Assembly: GCA_029964075.1 (NCBI GenBank)
Contig: CM057141.1
Location: 3,596,001-3,660,000, forward strand
DNA length: 64,000 nucleotides
Reading direction: 5' to 3'
Origin: Patiria pectinifera
Lineage: Eukaryota; Echinodermata; Asteroidea; Valvatida; Asterinidae
Positions 34,721 through 47,068 of the stretch are shown piece after piece. The notes beneath the pieces were generated by a model, which had not been told where the DNA came from, searched no databases, and was given only the letters and a program-made list of their open reading frames with translations. The position numbers and the translations under genes are program-made. Every line of letters starts with the position of its first letter. Within the stretch, counting starts at the first letter, position 1.

Positions 34721-35235
34721 TCGTCTTGAAATGGCACTCCAAGGAAATAGAGTTTTGTAGGATATTTTTGGTTTGTTCAATTCCTCATTCAAAGAAGTAA
34801 GTCAGTGCTTGCAAAAAAAAACAATCAAAAGAAATTTATTTTGGGGGTGAAAATTGAAAATACCATGGGGAGAGCAAGAAGCCTTGTTTAATTGCTTATA
34901 AGTGTTATTAACCCTAACCTTCTCAAATTCTCCAAAATCCTCTCTGCAAAATGGAGGATTTTGGAGGATTGAGGCTGAGGTTGTAAAAAGGTGGGGCTGA
35001 TTTTGGAGGATGCACTGTGTCAAGGTCTCGGGCCGGACCTTGTGTTGTTTATGCTCAGGCCAAAAAAAAATAATAGTTCTGCTTCCGGTTTCCCTACCCA
35101 CCCTATTCTGACAGCCCCTGCCCTAATTTTTTATGGGAAAAATGAGAAAAAAAATACCCAAACCATCAATTTCTACCTTTTACCCTTGACTGTAAAGTTT
35201 TTGGTGATTGGTCAATGGTATCCCATTGCCATGTC
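34721..35235 (+). other. 3' flank of the riboflavin transporter gene
   Basis: Probable 3' UTR and flank; no canonical AATAAA was found within the first 500 bases after the stop. It includes part of the dispersed repeat shared with 17283-17425 (35055-35200). Confidence 0.4.
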
Positions 35236-35649
35236 AAAAGAAATGTCTTTGCAACAGCCTCCCGAGGTGATCCATGAAGCATTCTACTTTGCCAAGGGAA
35301 AATGGAATGCTCCGTGGATCACCGAGGAAGGCTAATTTTACTATACCATGAGACAAAGCAGTCAGTATTTGCTTTATAACACCTCTCCCACAGATTCTGC
35401 TTGATTTTTAAGAGATAAACGATAAATTTAATCTAAATACAGTTAAAATGTACGTTGTATTTCTACTTGCAAACAAACTACCTCTTCATGAAATGTTTGA
35501 ACCTAGCTCTGTAGCGCTAGCTCTTGGGAACAATATGTGCAACACGCACACGCATTGCACACAGTACCGGGTGTTATGCGTATAGTACTTTGGTTGCTAC
35601 GAGTATAGTACTAAATCAAGATAACAGAATCTGTGGGTGATGTGTTATA
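35236..35649. repeat. Adjoining hairpin repeat and inverted-repeat element
   Basis: 35236-35370 is a relative of the hairpin at 25343-25487 (GGAATGCTCC...GGATCACCGAGG...CATGAGACAAAGCAGTCA). 35375-35649 has termini TATAACACC, CCCACAGATTCTG and the inverse CAGAATCTGTGGG, TGTTATA. Its interior TGTTTGAACCTAGCTCTGTAG recalls the element at 9858-10208. Confidence 0.65.
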
Positions 35650-37675
35650 CATGTAATATTATTTGAGCGTGTGCTACATGTACATGCTACCATGGAGGAA
35701 TAAGAACTCCATGGTGCTACATATCCATGTACATGTACGTTCTGTTATGGAATTGTTTGGCTTTGGCTCATGCGTTTACATCTCGTAGCTAAGGATTCTG
35801 TGCTTGCACAGTTCAAGCATAGCAGGTCAATGCTTGAACTTTAAATGTAATATACAACATTTGCTTTTGCTGTAATTGATGGATTTGGGGGGTAAGTATT
35901 TTATAGCAAATATTGCTACACTGACCTGTTATAAGTTTTATGTTCTTACATGCTGGAAAATCCCTGACCCTACTTCAGACAAAACAGAGCAATTTTCAGG
36001 TCAGGGAACCAGACTAGCTGGCTTGCACCAGGCTGGTTGTTTTTCCCAACGATGGTCGGTCGACCATCGTTGGAGATTGATACAAAATTCCACTTTTCTT
36101 GAAAAAGGCAGCACACCAGATGCCATGATTTCACAGGATGCTTGAAACTATTATTCACTGACAGTGAGGTATTTCATAATAATGAGGTAGTTTTGTTTTT
36201 TTATGTTTGGAAATGTTGTATATATACATGTATATTACTTTTAAGGGTAAAATGTTGAAACCTGACAACACTTCCCCGATTGTGTACAAAGTCTGTGGAG
36301 AGTCAAGAAAGTATTTACTAACAAACATGACAAAATTGGAAATGTTTCTCAGTCTCAGATCCATGTCTTATCGTCAGTTTTGCAAGAATGACCTTCATTG
36401 AGATGATACATGAAGAAAAATTTGATGATACATGAAGAAAAATGTGGCGTCAGGTTGCAACATTGTTAACCTTTTAAGCATTGCTGACAGCATATTAAAG
36501 CACAGAATTCCATGGCTAGCAGATCCACAACATTGGGACCATTTCTTGTGAAAGGCACACACATAAACTCAATGTTCAAATTTAATTGTCACTTAAAAAT
36601 TACATGAAATGTGTTCTCTGGTGTGTGCAATCAGCAAAAGAATAATAAAATACAGAAAGAATTGTACATGTACTTTTTTAAAAGTAAAATCCAAAATATA
36701 ACAAACAATAAAACAAAAGGTCCATCACCATTTACAAAATATTCTTACCTTAAAACTGACAGTTTACTCTTAATAAGTTTAAAGACACATACATTTGTAC
36801 ATGTACATGTATTCTTATGTGGAGAAAACCACTAACTTACGCACAGTACATATTTCTATGATTGCTATTTAACTTAGATGATCATTTTGACATTAAGATG
36901 AAATTATGATTTTGGGGGTTTTTTTTCACAGAAAGTCTTTACCACAAAGTATTTGTAAAATGGTTCTTAATAGGTTTTAGTTGGGTTTTTTTGGAGGGGG
37001 GCGGCTTTAGTGATATAATTTTATAGTGTTTTTCTATTGGTCTACAATAAGACGGCAAGGAACGTGACATTTGTGAATACATGTATATTTTGTGTGTGAG
37101 GAATTACGGTGCATTTATGGTTTGTGGTAACTGGATCTCTGAGCATGCATTGAAAGTATTTTTCCCGCCCCCACAGTCATTGGAGGTATTTTGTTACAAT
37201 GTATATGCCTCGTAAAAGAACCTGTACATTTTATTGTACCAGATGTTTAAAGTATTTTGTTACAACTGTATTGACTATTGTGCAATGGACAAATATGGTG
37301 GTGTCGCTTTTGCTTTGCATTGTGGAAGAATTAAGTGAATTCTTTTCAGAATGATCTGTGATAAAATCTATTTCGTTAAAAAAAATTATTATTTGAATGT
37401 ATCATATTTGAATTCCAAAATTTAGTGGTACATGTACCATACAGAGACACTTAAAATGTTGTGTCCATGCAACAAGGTCGTATCTCCTAGAATGGGCCGT
37501 AAGTGAAATGCGAGTTTCAGAATGTAAAAAAGTTGTACATGTATATCTCTTAAAGTAACCCGGATGTACACACAAAGTCAATGGACGTCGAGATACGACT
37601 TTGTTGCAGAATGGAGTTATGACCTTGTTGCACAGATCGATACACAGACACGCTTTGTATTAAGTTATTTAACAT
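35650..37675. other. AT-rich stretch without recognised genes
   Basis: It contains a short hairpin ACGATGGTCGGTCGACCATCGT at 36049-36070, an ACATGTACATGT run and homopolymers. No exon, RNA gene or known repeat family was recognised. Confidence 0.35.
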
Positions 37676-38070
37676 AAGGCCAAAAAAAAAAAATAATCGG
37701 TCTCTGGTCAGACCGAAGTTCCGGAATTGATGCGGCGACGCGGTTTTTTTGGGGTTGTTTGGTGGTTTTTGGGTGTTTTTTTTTTCAAGCTTGAATTGTA
37801 CAGACAAGGTGGGTACTATTTTGCTTTTTTGTGTCCTCATTATACATTGGTGTCCTCCATAATTTGCCTTGGTGCCCTTTATCATTTGCCTTGGTGCAAT
37901 TTCCCCATTCCTTGGTGCTCCTTGGTACAAAAATTTGAGGAGGTGCGGCAATAGAGGGCGCTGTTGTAGCTTCCGTGTTAATTTGAAAAAAAAAAAAGGT
38001 TGACGCGCATGATTAAAATCGACGCGCGCGCTGACCAGAGACTGAGGTTTTTTTTGGTTTTTTTGGCCTT
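37676..38070. mobile_element. MITE with AAGGCCAAAAAA ends and CGGTCTCTGGTCAG sub-terminal motif
   Basis: The left end AAGGCCAAAAAAAAA then TCGGTCTCTGGTCAG is mirrored by CTGACCAGAGACTGAG then TTTTTTTGGCCTT at the right. Relatives in inverted orientation lie at 44661-45016 and 62101-62436 (the latter two in the duplicated block), with the same interior words (AGAGGGCGCTGTTGTA, CACCAAGGCAAATTATGGAG in inverse). Confidence 0.75.
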
Positions 38071-39003
38071 ATAGAGACACATTTTTAGTGTCTCCCAATG
38101 CTTCAAATACCGTTCTATAGAACAAAATGTTATCGTCACAAAATGCTTAAAACGATTTGGGGAGGGATGTATTTTCAAATGGGGTTATGGAAGGAGTCTT
38201 TAGTTGTTGTTTTTGGGGTTTAGGTGCGCAAGTCTTTTGGAATGTCTATTGGAATATCCTTTTTCAGTAATTATTGCTTTGAAATTGATGTAGGTTGCAT
38301 TTCCACAGGTGTGTAAAGTGGCGTAATTATTTGTGTAAACACAAATCGGCATTTTGTTCACAGTATTTTGTAAATTTAAGAATAAATTATCCAGAGTTAT
38401 TTCATTTATTTTGTGTGGTTCACTGCAATGTCTGAAGGTCATGAACACATTTGCAAAAGCGTGTCTTTTTGCAGAGGAACAACATTACAATAAGTCTGAT
38501 CGAAAGCTGTCGACATTTGCTCAGTATAGAGATACTTTTTGAGAAACCTGTAATTTAATTTGATGTGCATCTTCTTTTTTTCTCGACTCAGAAAGCTTGA
38601 AAACAAGGCCATGATGTTAATAGGCCGTCAGCTGAAAACCCAAGGCGGCCTAGAAAATGACTTTCGACTTAAAATTTATAGGCAACTTGCAAACAGCTGA
38701 TTTAAAATGATTCGAGGGTGCTGAATCCGAATCTGGATCCCCCCCCCCCCCGGTGCCATACTTGCACAGTTTAGCTGTAAATGCTCTTAAATATTCAATG
38801 AATATTTTTATTACATCAATTATTGGCTGATATACTACACAATTAAGCTGGACAGTGGACAAGACACAAAAATGCTTTCACGTTCATGACATTTATTTAA
38901 AAAACAATACTTTTTATTTGTATCTGCAGTTGCATTGAAGTTATATCGAAGCCATCATGGAATAAAAGCTGCCTTTTTATACATTTGTTACATTTTAAAC
39001 TGC
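38071..39003. other. Stretch without recognised features
   Basis: AT-rich, with short open frames lacking splice signals or domains, and a C run at 38739-38750. No gene was supported. Confidence 0.35.
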
Positions 39004-39632
39004 ATTCATAAATACCTCAGACAGTTTAGCCATTCCTATTGGTCGAGAACCCGTCACGTGGCCGGTATTAAACGGATGATAAAGACATGGCTAGCTGGTC
39101 TTAAACACTTTTCCAGTGTCACATAAAATGTGGACTCCTAAAAATCCAGTGCCTCTTACCATTTTATTGGTTGAACGTTCACAGTCCTCACGTAGGCATG
39201 CGCAACACTACCAGCGAGTCAAAATTTTATAGTTCTAAATTCAAAACGCAACGCCCCAGGTGCGTTCTGCGCGACATCGCGTCCATGTCGCGCAGAACAT
39301 GCTACGCGCGCGTCAATCTCCATAAAAGGGTTGTTTACATCTTACTCGCCAGCTGAATATTCCATTATTTTTCTAGAGGGATGTTTCAAAAAGCACGAAG
39401 TGAACTTGCTGAACAAAATCAGGATTTTTTGAACGAATTGTTTGATCTTTTTTTACCCAAAAGGTATTTATGAATGGGAATAAATGTGTGCTCGGTCGGT
39501 ATTTATCACTCTGTTTAATACCACTTAGAGTCTTGGTGCTGATAATTCCGGCTCGGGTAATTATCAGCACCCAGACTCTAAGTGGTATTAAACAGAGTGA
39601 TAAAAACCTCCAGAGCACACATTTATTCCCTT
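39004..39632 (+). repeat. Composite palindromic repeat, copy a (~630 bp)
   Basis: This has two modules. The first is bounded by ATTCATAAATACCT (39004) and its inverse AGGTATTTATGAAT (39463-39476), with GGTTGAACGTTCAC and AACGC..CCAGGTGCGTTCTGCGC inside. The second (39477-39632) is a long palindrome: GGAATAAATGTGTGCTC...TTTAATACCACTTAGAGTCT, a short GC-rich centre, and the mirror. Copies b (47069-47711, inverted) and c (56466-57099) have the same two modules. Confidence 0.8.
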
Positions 39633-39838
39633 ATTAAATCTACTAGGTGATGAATGCGACATACAAATATGTTTGATAGCATTCAGCTTTATTGCAGCTT
39701 CAATTTAATAAAAGGGGGAATTATTGTTTGTTTGTTTTTTGGTATCTTTGGTTTTAGTAACTTGCTATTTAATTAAAGTTACCAGAAAATTGAAGGGGCA
39801 TTACCAGTATATATTTAATCTCAATTATGGCCAAGTAC

Positions 39839-39882
39839 TATGGAGTACCCCGGCCCCGGACATGGGGCCGGGGTACTCCATA
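39839..39882. repeat. Perfect 19-bp-arm hairpin
   Basis: TATGGAGTACCCCGGCCCC, a 6-nt loop, then the exact inverse GGGGCCGGGGTACTCCATA. It is GC-rich within AT-rich surroundings, with no U tract following. It could be the core of a small palindromic element; function unknown. Confidence 0.75.
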
Positions 39883-40847
39883 ATCCAAGTGTCATTCTTA
39901 TGACCTCCTTCCCAGAAATGATATCCTCTTCAATATAAATGTACTGTTTAAAAAAAAACTGATGATGACTGCATGACATTTGTTTGGGTGTAGTGGTTGA
40001 CGCTGCCTTGGTATACAGTACCTGAAAATGACAACAATGACAATGTTTTTTGATTAGAAAAATATGATGAAACGCTTGCCTTTGTACCAGAGGTGAAGCA
40101 ATAAAAAGAGGGTATGGGGGTGTGGAGGCCCCCCTCCCCCCTTAATGAAATAATCATCAGCCCCGTGACCTGTTAAATGCTAGACTCAATAGTTTGTTCA
40201 AGACACAATAGGCTGACAGAGTCATTGTTGCTGCCTGTGAAAATATATTGGTCACCTGAATGACTAAAGTACAATTGCACACTTTGTACATAATGATTCT
40301 ACGTGGTTCAAGATGAATGTACGGTTCTCCCAAGTTTAGTTGCCATTGCAGTGTCCCGTAAAAACGTGCTCCTAGCCCCATAAAATGTGGCCCATTTACT
40401 GGACTACCTCCGTAAATAAAGGCCACACTTTAGACTGAGAGCTGGATAGGGTTGCATCAAAATTTCGGGAACAAATCCCCTGATTGTCTTAAAAGCATAG
40501 TTGTATCGACTCTGATCATAGAATGGCCAGTCTTAAGTTTCGATAGATTAGACAAAGGCCCATTGGCGACATGCCAAATGTGGCAAATTTTGCAGTGAAT
40601 CAAAATTTTGAGAACAAGAACGAAACCGGTATTCTTTGACAGTTTGGAACTTGTAGATTATGGAAATATAACTTAAGAGCGATTTAGATCAGACTAATTA
40701 ACTTATAAGAGCGGCCCTAAAAGCGCGGAGGGCGCGGCCGTCACCCCCTCTTTTTTCCTTTTCGCTGATACCGTTGCAACAAGAGGAGAAAATGAAAGTA
40801 GTTAGTATTGATGCCTTGGCACTTGTGGAACATGAAAATATTACTTA

Positions 40848-41526
40848 GGCGCGACAAATGCAATCCGAATGAAAATCAATGTGTATTTTTCGCGTGTAAA
40901 ACACTACATTGTTACGATCATATTATTTTTATGGTTGGACTGTTTCTCGTGATATTCCATACCCCTCTGTTACACGTCGTGGAAAGTAACTGCACGAAAT
41001 TTCAGTTTAATACATCTTGTATTTCTTGAGTTATTGATCGGAAACTGAGTTGTTATTTTTGTTCAATAGTGCAGCATCCGCACCAATATTCTTTTATGTA
41101 ATAGAGGGCGCGGGACATAAATAGTGGTCTCGATAATTATCCACCACCAAACTCGTTTGGGGGGCAACAACTCCAGTAATACAAGATGTTTTAAATTGCA
41201 TTTTTGTCTAGTGATTTGTCATTATGTTCAACATTACGAGATTTAATTTCATAAGAAACCGTAAAAAAATGAAGCAAAATTGACCGTAACAATACAGTGT
41301 TTTAAGTGTGACAAATGCAATCCGAATGAAAATCAATGTGTATTTTTCGCGTGTTAAACACTACATTGTTACGATCATATTATTTTTATCGTTGGACTGT
41401 TTCTCGTGATATTCCATACCTCTCTGTGACACATCGTGGAAATTAACTGCACGAAATTTCAGTTTAATACATCTTGCATTTCTTGAGTTATTGATCGGAA
41501 ACTGATCAATAGTGCAGTATCCGCAT
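40848..41526 (+). repeat. Direct repeat of ~200 bp, copies about 455 bp apart
   Basis: GCGACAAATGCAATCCGAAT to TTGATCGGAAACTGA at 40850-41047 recurs almost unchanged at 41306-41503 (GACAAATGCAATCCGAATG, GTTGGACTGTTTCTCGTGAT, TTTCAGTTTAATACATCTTG). Both copies are followed by CAATAGTGCAG and ATCCGCA. It abuts the left edge of duplicated block 1. It is best read as a tandem duplication. Confidence 0.75.
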
Positions 41527-41663
41527 GAGATTTCAGAAGCATAAATGCAGCCATTTTATGTACAAAACCTATTGAGCTACAAAATTTCAAGGGAAAAACC
41601 TGACTTGCGTCATTGAATGACGATATTGGCAAAAATGGGGAACTGCCAACATAGAACTGGATA

Positions 41664-41735
41664 CTAGCTCAGTTGGCAGAGCAATGGTGACGTATTCCGG
41701 AGGTTGCATGGCTCACTCTCAGCTCCGGTCAATTT
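41664..41735 (+). repeat. Degenerate tRNA-like head
   Basis: TAGCTCAGTTGGCAGAGC (41664-41681) is an excellent A box/D arm, but the expected B box is replaced by GGTTGCATGGCTCACTCTC and no acceptor stem forms. Probably a SINE relic. The duplicate is at 59014. Confidence 0.45.
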
Positions 41736-41792
41736 TTTTCCCTTCAAATTTTCAATTAAACAAATCAGTAGAGAATCAGAATGGGGTCCGCT

Positions 41793-42090
41793 CATAAGTC
41801 CGACGCCTCATAGGTCCGACGCCTCATAGGTCCAACGCCTCATAGGTGCAACGCCTCCTAAGTCCAAAATTTCGAACTTATGAGGCGTCGGACATATGAG
41901 GCGTTGGACTTATGAGGCATGAGATTGATTTATTCCGCCTCATAGGTCCGACGCAGCAAAAGTCCAACACCTCATAGCCCCAACGCCTCATAAATCCCAA
42001 ACATCGTCTGTCCATTGTCGGACGATTTGTGCCTCATAAGTCTGATGCCTCATGGGGCATGGGACCTATGAGGCGTCGGACTTATGATAC
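41793..42090. repeat. TCCGACGCCTCATAAG minisatellite with inverted part, block 1
   Basis: Forward units lie at 41793-41870, then inverted units (CTTATGAGGCGTCGGAC) at 41877-41930, then forward and inverted again to 42085. Same family as 1297-1650. Confidence 0.8.
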
Positions 42091-42191
42091 AGCCCCATCA
42101 GAACATTAAAGGCATGATTTGCCGAAAAACAATCAAGGCAAAATTGGAAACCTAATCTGATGAAGTGTTTCAAAGAACCCTTCCAAGGGAG

Positions 42192-45100
42192 TCAATTTTG
42201 ATCGAATTGTCCTTGGATTGAGCCAAGCTCTGAATAGCATGGCGCTTTCAGGCCGGCGAAGTCGGCGTCCGTGATTGCCATGTTCTGGTTGAGCGATGTA
42301 GTGCACAGCTCCTCGGGTACCGGTCCGCCGAGGTCAGTGACTCTCAGGGATCGCTGGAGCTGGGAAGAAACACGCAACAAATGTATTTAACATCCACTCT
42401 CAATAGATTTCTCTCATAGGAATAGTACAACTGCGTATTCAACGTCATCAGGTGTGTGTGTGCGCGCAGTGTGCAAAAATGCTCTAAACACACATGCGTG
42501 TTGCCCAAAATTTCTTCGGAAATACAGCACAGCTGATGTGGGTTTTGAAAATTTGACAAAGGGTGGTCCAAAAAAAAAAAAAAAACCAGAACGACATACT
42601 TTTCACAACCTTGAGACTCAAACTGTACCAATTGATGGATAATCCATTATGATCACAAAATCTCCCGATTCGGTAAAGTAGTTTTTGCTGCAGAGAGCCT
42701 ACTTCAAGAAGGATACCTCTTTCATTTATTTATTATTAGATAACAATCCCTTATCAATTAACTTGCAAGTCAAATTCTCAGGCACAGTTTAGTATTGAAT
42801 TCATCGGTACAAAATGACCCCCACCTTGCTTCACAAAATATAGGCTCTAGAACAGAATACTTGACCGAATCAGGCAAGCTTGGTTTATTTTTTCTTCTAA
42901 AAAGACTCTCCATGCATTGGTACACGTATACATGTATGTGGTTTGAGTCTCAGGGTAGTAGAAGTATAAGTTCCAGGTTTTTTGGACCACCATGTATGAT
43001 ACACAAATTCACTTAGGCAATGAAGTCACACCCAATGCCACAGTGGAACAGAATAGGGCTCACGTACAGTAAGAAGGTCCGGGATCGAATCCCATTTAGA
43101 AGAGTTCTTTTTTTCCTGAATTGAGGCTCCGGAGGATTTTTTTTAAAGCGAGGTAAAGTCCTAAATTTCATTACGCCTATAACCCCCAAGCTACATGCCA
43201 ATGTGACTATATGGGGCTGGGCCTGGCAATGGCTTTTCCACTTGGTTTTCCACGATTTCATCTTTGTCATTGTTGTATTTTTTGGGTCATTTTCTGAGCG
43301 CTTTGTATCCCTAGGAAAAGGTGCTTTATAAATGTTATTACTATTATTATTTATTATAGATAGGCCACTATTCATGCAAGACGGCCAGAGCTGATTGTGC
43401 ACTTGCACTTGTTTGTTTTTCATGTAATGCACATGGGCTTACCCTGTAGATGGGACAAGCCACGCAGCAGCACGGCAGGAGGCAGATCCAGCTCAGTATT
43501 CTACAGGGTGTGTCCATGCATTCAGGGCTGTAGAAACAAGGCGGCCTCTCCCCGTAGTTGGTGACGGTGATCTTAGCGTGCCTGCTCGACTTACAGATGA
43601 CAGAGGTGCCCTCTGCGCCTTGCCTGACAATGACAGACTCCAGCCACTTCTCAAGAGCGGGGTTGAAGTCAAACTGGAGACCGATTCAAACAGACTGGTC
43701 TAAATTATTATTTAAAAACATACAGCCACTTTTAATAGAAAAACTGTGACATGTTCTGTCAGTAAAACAGATGCTTCAGTCTCAGGCAGAATTTGAAGTG
43801 GAGATGCGACCAAAATCTGCGACCAAATTCTTCAAATATGTGTGGTACAAAAAATGTCTTAACTGAACTGCAAAAGTTTCAGATCTTAATCTTGCCTCTG
43901 ACGTTGACTGCTTTTTTGAAAATTCGCAGAAATGTATTGATTCAAGAGATGCTTCACCAGGACTTTCATACCCACACTTCCTCAGTTTTCATCTTTTGAG
44001 ATATTATAATATACATGTAATGTCTCAAAAGATGAAAACACAGGATGAAGTTGGTAATGTTATTATCAACTTCAATTGTGTAATTTGGCTAAGAAAGTCC
44101 ATTTTATAAATCGTCGTTGGAGAGGGAGAGACTTCTTCCCCCTTCCCCACGTATTTGTTTTTTCACCAGTCCGTTGGACTTCGGATTATGTTGCGTTAAG
44201 AATTGTAACTGGACAAATTTACCTCGACGGCAAATTTCTTCCTTTTGCGCATGAGGTCCATAGCTTCTGCTAGACATCTTTTGAAGTGATTTTGGATCTG
44301 CCAGTTTTGGGTATTCACGATTACAAATGCTTTGCCTTAAAAACCAAAAATAAATAAATATAAATGAAACAAAAATACTGAATATACAAAAATAAACATC
44401 AGACACAACTTGTGACCAGTGGTGTATTAAAGTTGGGGTCCAATTTTGAAGTGGGCATGGGGGTCTCTTTTTCTGGTTGGGGCATGCACCTGACGTTTGA
44501 TTGGGGAGAATATACGTAAGGGTGTCGTCAGACTATGGTCAGACTAATTTGTACCAGGGCGACTGCGACAACAAGAGAGACAGTACTATGGGACACCGTC
44601 AGCCATTAGCACTGTGCGACAGTACTGACATTGTCAGTACATTTTAAAAGAACTGTTAATAAGGCCAAAAGAAACAAAATTCGGTCTCTGGTCAGCGCGC
44701 ACGTCGATTTTAATCATGCGCGTCAACTTTGTTTTTTTTCTTCACATTAACACGGAAGTTACAACAGCGCCCTCTATTGCCGCGCCTCCTCAAATTTTTG
44801 TACCAAGGAGCACCAAGGAATGGGGAAATTGCACCAAGGCAAATTATGGAGGACACCAATGTATAATGAGGACACAAAAAAGCAAAATAGTACCCACCTT
44901 GTCTGTACAATACAAGCTTGAGAAAAAAAAAAGCCACCAAAAAAAAAAAACCCGCTTCGCCGCATCAATTCCGGAACTTTGGTCTGACCAGAGACAGACT
45001 TTTTTTTTTTTGGCCTAACGCTGTCATTTTTTTTCCCAAGAAAGCTAGCCAAAAAAGCATCCGAGTGCCCTTTTGACCCTGGCTGAATTTTTGACCCAGA

Positions 45101-46268
45101 ATTTCTGAGGCAAAGATCAGACCCAGGCCAACTCCCAATGGATTCATCCGTTTTAGCTATATACATGTAACCTCAGGCTGTTGTGGTGGGGGTACATTGT
45201 GTATCTCCCAGTAGCTCTTGCCACAGTGTACAACTTTGATCATGGAAGAAGTCTGAATTGAGCGGGTTGGGGGGGGGGATTGGCAAGGTGACCCTTGATG
45301 CAGATCAATAAATCCAAGAGATTACCTTTGTGTAAAAGTGTCCTCTTGCTTGGCTCCAGTTCACCTCGAAGCAACTCGGCGGTCAAGAAGATGGGCAGGG
45401 TGAGAAGTGTCTCTGTCAGGGTCTCAAGCTCTGCTTCTGTGTGAACCCACAGACATCTAAAGACGCCGTGGGAAAAACACATAATGAGAGGTGAGTGGAA
45501 GGGGTTTCAGGAAATCACTGTTATGTCAACTTCAGCTTCAGTAGATTGTTAAGTCCCTCCCGTGGGGAGTTCTGATTCAATGATGGACCCATTATATTCT
45601 GTTTGGGGAAACGTTGCGTCCTTATATTATGTGGCCTGAGTTTAAAGTGGTTTAAAACGTGCCTTCTTATTGTTGGAGTACAGAATCCATACACTATTTT
45701 CTGTGCCAAAAACCCACTCCACTGACACAATGGACATCCTTTTGGTCAGATTTGATGTAGTGTGTGTCTAATTCACATTGACCAACACCATTTAAAAAAA
45801 TTCAGTAACTTTTTGATCCGTTTTCAAATTTAATTTGCTTAATGTTGATATCTCAAAATTTCAACATGCGGTCTGCTAAACTGTAAAAATAAGACGACCA
45901 ATTTCCAGAACATGGGGCCAACGAATAAAACGATATAATGAACCCGAACTATACAGTGAACCGTGCACATTAAACTGTTTGACATTGTCGAAAACTTTTA
46001 TGTACCCTCCTTTTGAGTCCCAAAAGATGTCTTTCGCCGACCGGGCACACAACGTGATCTTGGTGGGGTCAGGACTGAGGTACTGGCGGGGTTGCTTCCC
46101 CCACCGAGTCGTCCGCTCCTTGACACTGAAGCAGGACGGCGGATGCCCCACAAAGTGTTCCTTGAGCGTCACGTTGATGGCAGGGCCGTCCCGAGTAAGG
46201 TTGAGGGGGCCGTGTGCACACGGGGTGCCTCCTAATTCTAGAAATAGGGGGCGAGAGTCTTTGGGCAT
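42192..46268 (-). CDS. Unrecognised cysteine-rich protein, copy 1 (five coding exons)
   Basis: Exons 46268-46006, 45456-45326, 44335-44223, 43673-43443 and 42359-42192 join in phase (2, 1, 0, 0) with GT/AG borders into 301 residues ending in TGA. The ATG at 46268 has A at -3 and follows an in-frame stop upstream; an acceptor-like TTTCCAG at about 46350 suggests a 5' UTR exon. I do not recognise the family. Exon 1 is basic and Pro-rich; exon 2 carries a leucine-rich helix-like segment (ETLTETLLTLPIFLTAELL); exon 3 reads KAFVIVNTQNWQIQNHFK then a basic run RKRKK; exon 4 ends in a Cys-rich hydrophobic stretch, residues 228-245 (LLPCCCVACPIY), perhaps a palmitoylated or membrane-inserted anchor; exon 5 is an acidic tail. 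Every exon recurs in the duplicated block, and the phase-perfect joining supports a real gene. Confidence 0.75.
43020..43360 (+). repeat. SINE-like repeat with B box and ATT tail
   Basis: GGGATCGAATCCC (43081-43093) is a B box. About 200 bp later the unit ends in GGTGCTTTATAAATG followed by an (ATT)n-type tail at 43337-43360, a common SINE ending in deuterostomes. The A box is not clear. It lies in the last intron of the copy 1 gene and has a counterpart at about 60460-60800. Confidence 0.5.
44661..45016. mobile_element. AAGGCC-ended MITE, block 1
   Basis: AAGGCCAAAA plus CGGTCTCTGGTCAG at the left, CTGACCAGAGACAGAC plus a T run and TGGCC at the right. An inverted relative of 37676-38070. 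It lies in intron 2 of the unknown gene. Confidence 0.7.
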
Positions 46269-46587
46269 TCTGGATCCACCGATGTAGGTGAAAGCTTGCC
46301 GACGGACAATTATGTTTGGGGAAAATAATGTTCCGGTTCACACGTCCTGGAAATTGGAAAATGATTTTTCAATTTATACATTTTGTTTAACATTAGAGTC
46401 ATTTTGTTATCAATGAAACAAAATAGCCCATGTTGAGTTGTGGCTTAAACATTCATTTCCCTTAATCAAAGAAACGTGAACTCAATACAAACAACAAAAA
46501 GTGTAAAATACAGAAAGTCAATCCAGCGAATGGAATGTATGTACAGAAAGCGCCGTTTTGATAAAAAGTAAAACAAGAAAAATATTC

Positions 46588-47068
46588 GCCCATAATTCGT
46601 GAGCAAGGGAATAGAGCCCGAAAGTGTGCCAATTTGTCTTTGAGCCATGTGAGCTGCCGGACGCCTCCATGACCCTTCTGCATTTTACAGGGGGCAGCCC
46701 TTTCTATTGCTATAATTTTGGGCGGAATGATTTTGTAACCATACTCACCCCCGAGAAACATAATCATTCATGTTGGAATTTTATCTTGGCATTCCCCAAG
46801 GTAAAAAAATTGATCAGAAATCAGTTTAAGATTTAGGCCCATGAAGAAATCGAGGTAATTCCAGAGCTATGATCTAAAAATTACTGAAGAATGACGTCCT
46901 TGTCGCTTGATCATGATCAAATGGCACAACATCACGGCTTGACAAGTTGTTACATCACACTTCTGACTTGATTCATGATGATGGTTGACGTACATGGTTG
47001 GTGTAGCATGGCCTATCATGAAGTAACGTAACATGGAACATGAATGATGAAGCATGGAGTATGGTTCG
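46588..47068. other. Stretch upstream of the unknown gene, copy 1
   Basis: No exon could be supported. A run of CATGATGATG-like words at 46970-47060 is simple sequence. The region should hold any 5' UTR exon and promoter, but nothing decisive was seen. Confidence 0.3.

Larger units (their letters stand above)
41528..46587. repeat. Segmental duplication, copy 1 (minimum extent)
   Basis: From AGATTTCAGAAGCATAAATG (41528) onward the sequence matches 58867-64000 at an offset of 17.34-17.44 kb with only scattered differences. The offset changes at small indels, including the ~130-bp extra unit in exon 5 of copy 2. The right edge cannot be seen because copy 2 runs off the window end; copy 1 then reaches composite repeat b at 47069. 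Confidence 0.9.

Noticed and set aside
40848-41526. Pair of direct repeats read as terminal repeats of an LTR element
   Set aside because: No primer site, polypurine tract or coding interior in the ~255 bases between; a tandem duplication is simpler.
46069-46341. Alternative 90-residue frame over exon 1 of the unknown gene (starting MNRNIIFPKH)
   Set aside because: It does not join in phase with exon 2, whereas the MPKDSRP frame does (phase 2 to GG|A).
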